Of a stretch of DNA of 64,000 bases, positions 58,679 through 64,000 are shown piece by piece. Source of the stretch: Amyloporia xantha (Eukaryota > Basidiomycota > Agaricomycetes > Polyporales > Adustoporiaceae); the NCBI GenBank assembly GCA_036971615.1, contig JAYKKR010000002.1, forward strand, positions 868,001-932,000, in the 5' to 3' direction. Positions within the stretch are counted from its first letter, which is position 1. Each line of letters opens with the position of its first letter. A program made the translations under genes and the position numbers. The notes under the pieces were generated by a model, which was not told the DNA's origin, ran no database searches, and saw only the letters and a program-made list of their open reading frames with translations.

Positions 58679-59650
58679 GAGCCTCATAAATAAAACTAAA
58701 TGTGAGCCCAACTGAAAATGAGATATAAGCTGAGCCTGAGTACACTATATGCATAGGAAGTTTCAGTTAGAGCCTCATAGATAAAACTGAGTGTGAGCAC
58801 CCACCGGAAATGAGATATAAGCCCTGACTGGGTACACCATATGCTTAGAGAGTCTCATTTAGAGCCTCATATATAAAACTGAATATGAGCCCAGCCTGAG
58901 TACACCATATGCATCAGGAGTCTCAGCTAGAGCCTCATAGATAAAACTGAAGTGAGCCTAGACTGATTACATCACAAGCTTAGGGAGTCTCATTTAGAGC
59001 CTCATATATAAAACTAAATATGAGCGCAGACTGAGTACACCATACACATAGTGAGTCTCAGCTAGAGCCTCATATATAAAACTGAACATGAGCCCAGCCT
59101 GAGTACACCATATGCATCAGGAGTCTCAGCTAGAGCCTCATATATAAAACTGAACATGAGCCCAGCCTGAGTACACCATATGCATCAGGAGTCTCAGCTA
59201 GAGCCTCATAGATAAAACTGAAGTGAGCCTAGACTGATTACATCACAAGCTTAGGGAGTCTCATTTAGAGCCTCATATATAAAACTGAATATGATCCCAG
59301 CCTGATTACATCACAAGCTTAGGGAGTCTCATTTAGAGCCTCATATATAAAACTAAATATGAGCGCAGACTGAGTACACCATACACATAGTGAGTCTCAG
59401 CTAGAGCCTCATATATAAAACTGAACATGAGCCCAGCCTGAGTACACCATATGCATCAGGAGTCTCAGCTAGAGCCTCATAGATAAAACTGAAGTGAGCC
59501 TAGACTGATTACATCACAAGCTTAGGGAGTCTCATTTAGAGCCTCATATATAAAACTAAATATGAGCGCAGACTGAGTACACCATACACATAGTGAGTCT
59601 CAGCTAGAGCCTCATATATAAAACTGAGTGTGAGCCCTGGCTGGAAATCA
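58679..59650. repeat. 68-bp minisatellite, 14 units, with higher-order order
   Basis: Units begin gagcctcata at 58679, 58770, 58862, 58930, 58997, 59065, 59133, 59201, 59268, 59336, 59404, 59472, 59539 and 59607. The first two are 91-92 bp, the rest 67-68 bp. Three unit types (a, catcaggagtctcag; b, cacaagcttagggagtctc; c, acacatagtgagtctcag) recur in the order a-b-c, giving a 203-bp higher-order repeat. Most units carry CTCATATATAAAACT, a TATA-like word. Confidence 0.9.
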
Positions 59651-59697
59651 GATATAAGGAGGGCAAAGGAGTTGGGTGTATAGTATGCAGGCATGCC

Positions 59698-60228
59698 ATG
59701 TGTGCTGATACAACCTACGAAACCCTAACCCCCACACAAGGTGTGAACAGAGGGCATAGGGATTGTAATAGGAAATGTCTAGGTGGGAGGGAGTTAGCAG
59801 CAAGGTGTCCAATGTTTTGGAGCATTGAGGCAACTTCTCAAAGACGTATGAGGTATACTCAAAGGTCTCAAAGTATGTCAAAGGAATCTCAAAGAATTGT
59901 GGTGTTGGAGCACAATCAAAATATTGAAGAATCGAAAGAAATTGGGGTTAATATCAAAGAGCATCATAGAGAAGTCAAAGAGAGTCATAGAAAATGTGGA
60001 GGATTTTTGTAGGAAACTGAAGAAATTCAGAGTCCTAGTTATAGTAGAATTCAAAGCATAGTCAAACACTTGAACATAATTGAGGCTCTGGAGAGGAACT
60101 GATATGAACTCAACTTAAGAGCTCTAAACTGAGGAGAAACTGGGTGGATTGGAAAGTGTAGAAAGGGATAGCTAAGATATGATTTTATACTACTACTCAA
60201 AGAAACTACTAGTACTAAATGGAAATGG
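59698..60228 (-). repeat. Inverted repeat arm, left
   Basis: Read on the minus strand this matches 62160-62694 with many substitutions. Landmarks are gagtagtagtataaaatc, ccacccagtttc, ctcagt…agagctctt and ggttagggtttc, present in both arms. The arms are about 530 bp and 1.9 kb apart. They could be two diverged LTR-type sequences in opposite orientation or the long ends of a foldback element. Confidence 0.7.
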
Positions 60229-60231
60229 CAC

Positions 60232-60472
60232 TTCACTGTACATCCCCTGAGTACTCCACTGTACATTCCAGGACTTTGCTGTACATATCAGTACTTCAGT
60301 GTACTTCATTATACTTCAATTCACACCCTAGTACTTCAATTTAATTCACTGTACATCCCAGGACTTCATTTTACTTCACTATGCTTCAATGTACATCTAC
60401 TGAGTACTTCACCACTTTCCTTGTTGACTAAAGTCCTGGAATATACATTGGAGTGCTCAGGGGATGTACAGT
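60232..60472. mobile_element. Small hairpin MITE
   Basis: About 40-bp inverted repeats (60232-60275 and 60432-60472) begin CACTGTACATCCCCTGAG. The 160-bp interior is made of repeated GTACTTCA-type words. No clear target duplication is visible. It abuts the end of the left inverted-repeat arm and may have inserted there. Confidence 0.6.
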
Positions 60473-62159
60473 GATTGCAAGCAAAGTGAGCATATTCTTA
60501 AGGGGTGGAACAGTGTCTTTCAGTAGGAACAAACATGACCAAATAGTCACTACATCAAAGGCCCCTGCATCACAACAACAAGTCTTGCAGTGTCCGTAGA
60601 TCATTCAATTCTGGTTCATTTGCCTCCGAAAATGTTCCATAATGGTGATATGAATGTGATGTACTCTATGACAAAATGCGGGACATATAGCATGCCTAGT
60701 GTGCTCAGTGAAGATGAATCATTATTCCGCACCAAAATGAACAGTCTCACATGACCCATCTTGGACGGCACATCACTCTTTTCAAAATTCAGTTGAGTTC
60801 AGAAGTTGGGAGGAAAGAGATTGCAAGAGCCATTGGACATTGACAGTAAACTGATGTTCTCAACTACTGTATCCACTAGTACTAGTATACATGCTTGGAA
60901 TTGGTGCTGTCATGAGTTGACATCGAGCATTTTCTTCCTTTCTATATACAGACAATTTTCTCCTTTTAGTAATCATTATTCTTCCCTCTTATTTAAATGG
61001 CCATTCTATGATACACACTGCAAGCTCCCTGTTCATGGACTCAGACGTGTTGACCATTACAGGTCAGGTGCCTTGGGTCACGTACCCCGTCACACCTTCC
61101 CTTTCTGGACACTTACCTGAGCTCAATGCTGACTGACTCCGAGCCCCGCCCAGGCTCTGCTCACGTGTTACAATTTCCTTGATTATTTTATCTTACTGTT
61201 CACTTGCTTCGTTGTCATGCCTAACCATGACTCACTGTACTATACTTAGTGCGCAACCGCTATGACTCCTCCTCCATTCCACACTGCCTCGTCGTCATGC
61301 ACAACCATGACTCATCCCTTACTCAGCTATCACCTGACTCCTACTTCGCCTTACTCATGCTCAACCATGACTAGCTATATAAACCCCTACTTACTCGCTC
61401 TATCCCTTAGTCTTTTGCTCTTGTATAACTACTGGCTTACAGCACTACTCTGAATAGCATTGCTCTCGCTCTACGTTGCACCGTAGGCTACCTTCGTCCC
61501 AACTGTGCTCCTAACATCACAACATCATACATGACTCATAGCCTGCTTACTCAGGTCGCACACAGACCACTTGCGCACAGACCATGTAGATAGCCTGCCC
61601 TGAACTCCTGTAGTATATAAGTTGCATGCCTCTGCCTGGGGACTTCAGTTTTGACCTCTTGTCCCTAGGTAAGCCAAGCTTGCCTGTACTTACATACCTT
61701 TACTTACATTCTATTTATCTTGTCCCTAGCCTTACAGTTGAGCCCTCGCTCCTGATTGCTTTGGTAAGATCCTAGTTGAATGCCCTCAAGCATTCACGGT
61801 AATAGGTAGTTGATCCTTCTGTGCTCAGAAACGGCTCACTACGCCAGCTCTACATCTTCAATTCAACACTCGACTCAATCAATCACCTTCGATGCTCTTT
61901 GATCATTTCTGATCATTTTGATTCTTTGACTCGATCTCCGATTCATTTGACATTTCTATGATCCTTCGACATGATGCTCCAATGCTTCGACATTTTGAGA
62001 CACTCCTTCGAAGAAGTCTAGCCATTTTGAGCAAACAATAGAGCAGCAGGAGAATGCATGCATCACTTCGTGCCACTCCGAGTCCCTCGGGCATTCAATC
62101 TTCGAGCTTTATATGGAAATCAGTGACGTCATTAGACAATGCAAGCCACTCATACTAGT
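60473..62159. other. Decayed LTR-retrotransposon-like DNA
   Basis: No coding frame is supported. TATA-type boxes lie at about 61376 (tatataaacc) and 61615 (tatataag), each followed by CT-rich leader-like DNA. The words catgc-caaccatgactc recur three times around 61220-61370. The right part (61860 on) is rich in TTCGA words. This looks like remnants of LTRs and leaders without internal genes. Confidence 0.4.
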
Positions 62160-62694
62160 GTGCCACTCCCAATTAGTCTTAGATTGTTCTGAGTAGTAGT
62201 ATAAAATCTTGTCTTAGCTATCTCTTTCCACACATTATATTCCACCCAGTTTCCCCTCAGTGCAGAGCTCTTGAGTCGAGTTCGTCTCAGTTCATCTCTA
62301 GAGCCTCGATTATGCTTGAGTGTTCGACTACACTTCGATTCTACTACAACTACGCCTACACTTCGCTTCGATTCCCTATGATGATCCTCTGATTCTACCA
62401 CAACACTCTTCGATTCTTCTACGACTTGCCTCGATATTCACTCCGATTTCCTTCAATTCTTCGATATTCTGACACCACTCTGACACCACGATCCTTCAAG
62501 CCACTTCGACCATTCTTTGACATACTCCGAGTCTTTCAACTATTCTTTGTACGCCTTTGAGACACTGCTTCGCATTCGCCAAAACGCAGGACACCTTGCT
62601 GCTAACTCCCTCACACCTACTAGTAGACCATTTCTATTACGATTCCTTTGCCCTTTTGTTTGCACCTTGTGCAGGGGTTAGGGTTTCATAGGTC
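62160..62694 (+). repeat. Inverted repeat arm, right
   Basis: This is the partner of 59698-60228 on the opposite strand. It is pyrimidine-rich with many TTCGA words. No protein-coding frame is supported. Confidence 0.7.
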
Positions 62695-63381
62695 ATATCA
62701 ACGGTTTGTTTGGTCTCTGTCGCTCGACTCTAAGTCGCAACAGGTGCTCAGGGTTGCACCGTTTTTCAAACCTTGAAGCTGGATTACGCTTTGTGAGCCA
62801 CTGTCATCCTACAGGTGCATATTATAGAGTGAAGTACAAGGAAGTACAAGGAAGTACAGTGAAGTACAGTAATATTCTGAATAGATTGAAATAAGATAGA
62901 AGAGATATTGTAGACCTATATAAGTACCATTTACAGTGCTATCAAATCTGTCACCTGATTGTAATATCTTGGAAACACATTTTTTTTCAAGGTGGCGCAA
63001 CAACTGGACCCCGAGTTTAGTTGCCTATTTTGGTAATGAGTGATAATAGACACTGACCTGCGTAATTCTTGCACACAACCTCCTCCTTATGCTCGTCAAC
63101 GACCAGGATACAATGTATGTTCTCAATGGTAGCTGCTTATCAGTTGTTGCTTTCATGACAGGTATCAGGTGTTATGGTGTAGCATATGATCATATTATTA
63201 AGGCTCAGGCTACCTCTTCTCACAGGTAGGGCTTGTACTCTTGAATTTTGTACCTTGCTTGATACATGATCCTGTCGCAAATTGCTGGACTCCTGTAGAT
63301 ATAGGAGCTTACAGTAATCATTGACTGCATATATATTTTTAGCAAGCAAGATATTGGTGTGACCCAAGGAACAGACTAATC
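62695..63381. other. AT-rich spacer in the transposon island
   Basis: This region contains a short tandem run of gaagtacaag/gaagtacagt at 62830-62870, a word family also present in the MITE at 60232-60472. No gene was seen. Confidence 0.4.
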
Positions 63382-63545
63382 TAGTGTTGTGCCGGGCTGG
63401 GCTTCTGAGCCCAAGCCAGGCTGAGCCGGGCCCAAAATAGCCGGGCCAAGCCTAAGCCAGGCTGCATATGTGCGAAGGCTCAAGGCCCGGCACTGAGTTG
63501 CGCAAGCCTGAGCCAGGCTCTCGAGCCGGGGGCTTTGCCACCTAT
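63382..63545. mobile_element. Solo end of a second hAT-like element
   Basis: The sequence starts TAGTGTTGTGCCGGGC, close to the hAT terminal repeat at 51392, and continues with GAGCC/GCCGGGC subterminal repeats for about 160 bp. No matching right end is seen up to 64000, and a new gene seems to start at 63821. It is probably a truncated end or a badly decayed MITE. Confidence 0.5.
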
Positions 63546-63747
63546 TGTGGCAGCGCGCTGCGATCACGTGCATGCATACTGAACGCCGTTGAACTTACCA
63601 CGCGCTGACATCGACTGCTTTGAACGCCACCGCATTGGCCTCCACCAGCCTAAGCGTATGCTTGTACCGCCACCCAAGCTACCACTCCGAATGACGGACT
63701 GTACCAAATCCAAAGCAGGGAAGGCCCGAGCTTACAGCAAGCCAATG

Positions 63748-63755
63748 TATATATA
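63748..63755 (+). promoter_or_regulatory. TATA box of right-edge gene
   Basis: TATATATA lies 66 bp upstream of the ATG at 63821, a usual distance when a short 5' leader is present. Confidence 0.45.
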
Positions 63756-63820
63756 GGCGGCATTACTGTAAGTGTTCCTCTCGACTCAATACCTCCCGCT
63801 TACTCTCCCATCTTCCCGCC

Positions 63821-64000
63821 ATGTCTAGTAGAACTCATCGTGCGCAATTGAGACATGGCATCACTCCTGCACTCATTCCAAGTGCGGCCGATTCTATTGC
63901 ATTCCGACAGTCCTCTTGGATAGTATCCGTCCTGGCTCTGTTTTGCATCCCGGTCCTAGGACTGGCGGCATGTTTCACAAATCTTCTTCCTGATATTCTG
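63821..64000 (+). CDS. Membrane protein, 5' end only (runs off right edge)
   Basis: An ATG in a good context (cccgccATG) opens 60 codons with no stop to the window edge. A basic N-terminus (MSSRTHRAQLRHG) is followed by a strong hydrophobic helix (SWIVSVLALFCIPVLGLAACF). It may be a signal anchor. No family can be named from this piece. Confidence 0.45.
   Translation, partial: MSSRTHRAQLRHGITPALIPSAADSIAFRQSSWIVSVLALFCIPVLGLAACFTNLLPDIL

Noticed and set aside
58679..59650. CRISPR-like array
   Set aside because: The repeats are directly adjacent with no unique spacers, and the host is a eukaryote. It is a minisatellite.
59698..59735. Telomere-like motif (ccctaaccccc, and ttaggg at 62675)
   Set aside because: Only one unit occurs in each inverted-repeat arm; no tandem array, so no telomere signal.

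Overview
This window is nuclear DNA from a filamentous basidiomycete, most likely an Agaricomycete (polypore-like). The basis is many small exons split by GT-AG introns of about 45-65 bp, densely packed genes on both strands, a PriB-type Zn2Cys6 regulator, and hAT, LINE and copia elements of the kind found in mushroom-forming fungi. No rRNA, tRNA, CRISPR or prokaryotic signal was seen. Protein calls come from motifs and remembered family features; no database search was run. Exon borders were chosen by hand from splice motifs and reading frame.

Layout. Positions 1-3.35 kb are a rearranged patch. It holds the 5' end of an unknown gene leaving the left edge, a duplicated copy of a DnaJ gene that has lost its J domain but stays open through its introns, a fragment of a lipid-kinase gene, and two copies of one TATA-containing 5' leader. 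The intact parents of the first two (10.7-12.2 kb and 14.4-15.7 kb) lie about 10 kb away. Positions 3.4-50.5 kb are a gene-dense housekeeping block: LARGE-like glycosyltransferase, PFK2/FBPase2, PIG-X, Rho4-like GTPase, Ydj1-type DnaJ, Nit2-type amidase, DAGK/LCB-type kinase, UMP-CMP kinase, an unlisted 53-residue membrane protein, Nup37, a PriB-like regulator, a 3.4 kb gene desert, CEF1/Cdc5, a single-pass membrane protein, MIC19, DHX35, YJU2, a PhoD-type phosphatase, PEX6, GAR1, NSL1/Mis14, a C2orf76-type protein and a GH3 beta-glucosidase. Two small non-autonomous transposons (31.1 and 44.9 kb) sit between genes.

Positions 50.7-63.5 kb are a transposon-rich island: a LINE RNase H fragment split by a complete 3,986-bp hAT element with an 8-bp target duplication, a copia-type LTR with a half-tRNA primer site and a gag-protease remnant, a 14-unit 68-bp minisatellite, a 3-kb inverted repeat and a second hAT end. 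A new membrane-protein gene starts at the right edge.

Functional links. Three spliceosome factors (CEF1, DHX35, YJU2) lie within 10 kb, and DHX35 and YJU2 share a 142-bp divergent promoter. Other short head-to-head pairs are PFKFB/PIG-X (135 bp), PEX6/GAR1 (175 bp) and Nit2/lipid kinase. I did not find a clear new multi-gene system. The strongest leads are the J-less DnaJ paralogue, the small ORF upstream of UMP-CMP kinase, the split stop codon in the PhoD gene, the out-of-frame CaaX box of the Rho gene and the ordered minisatellite.
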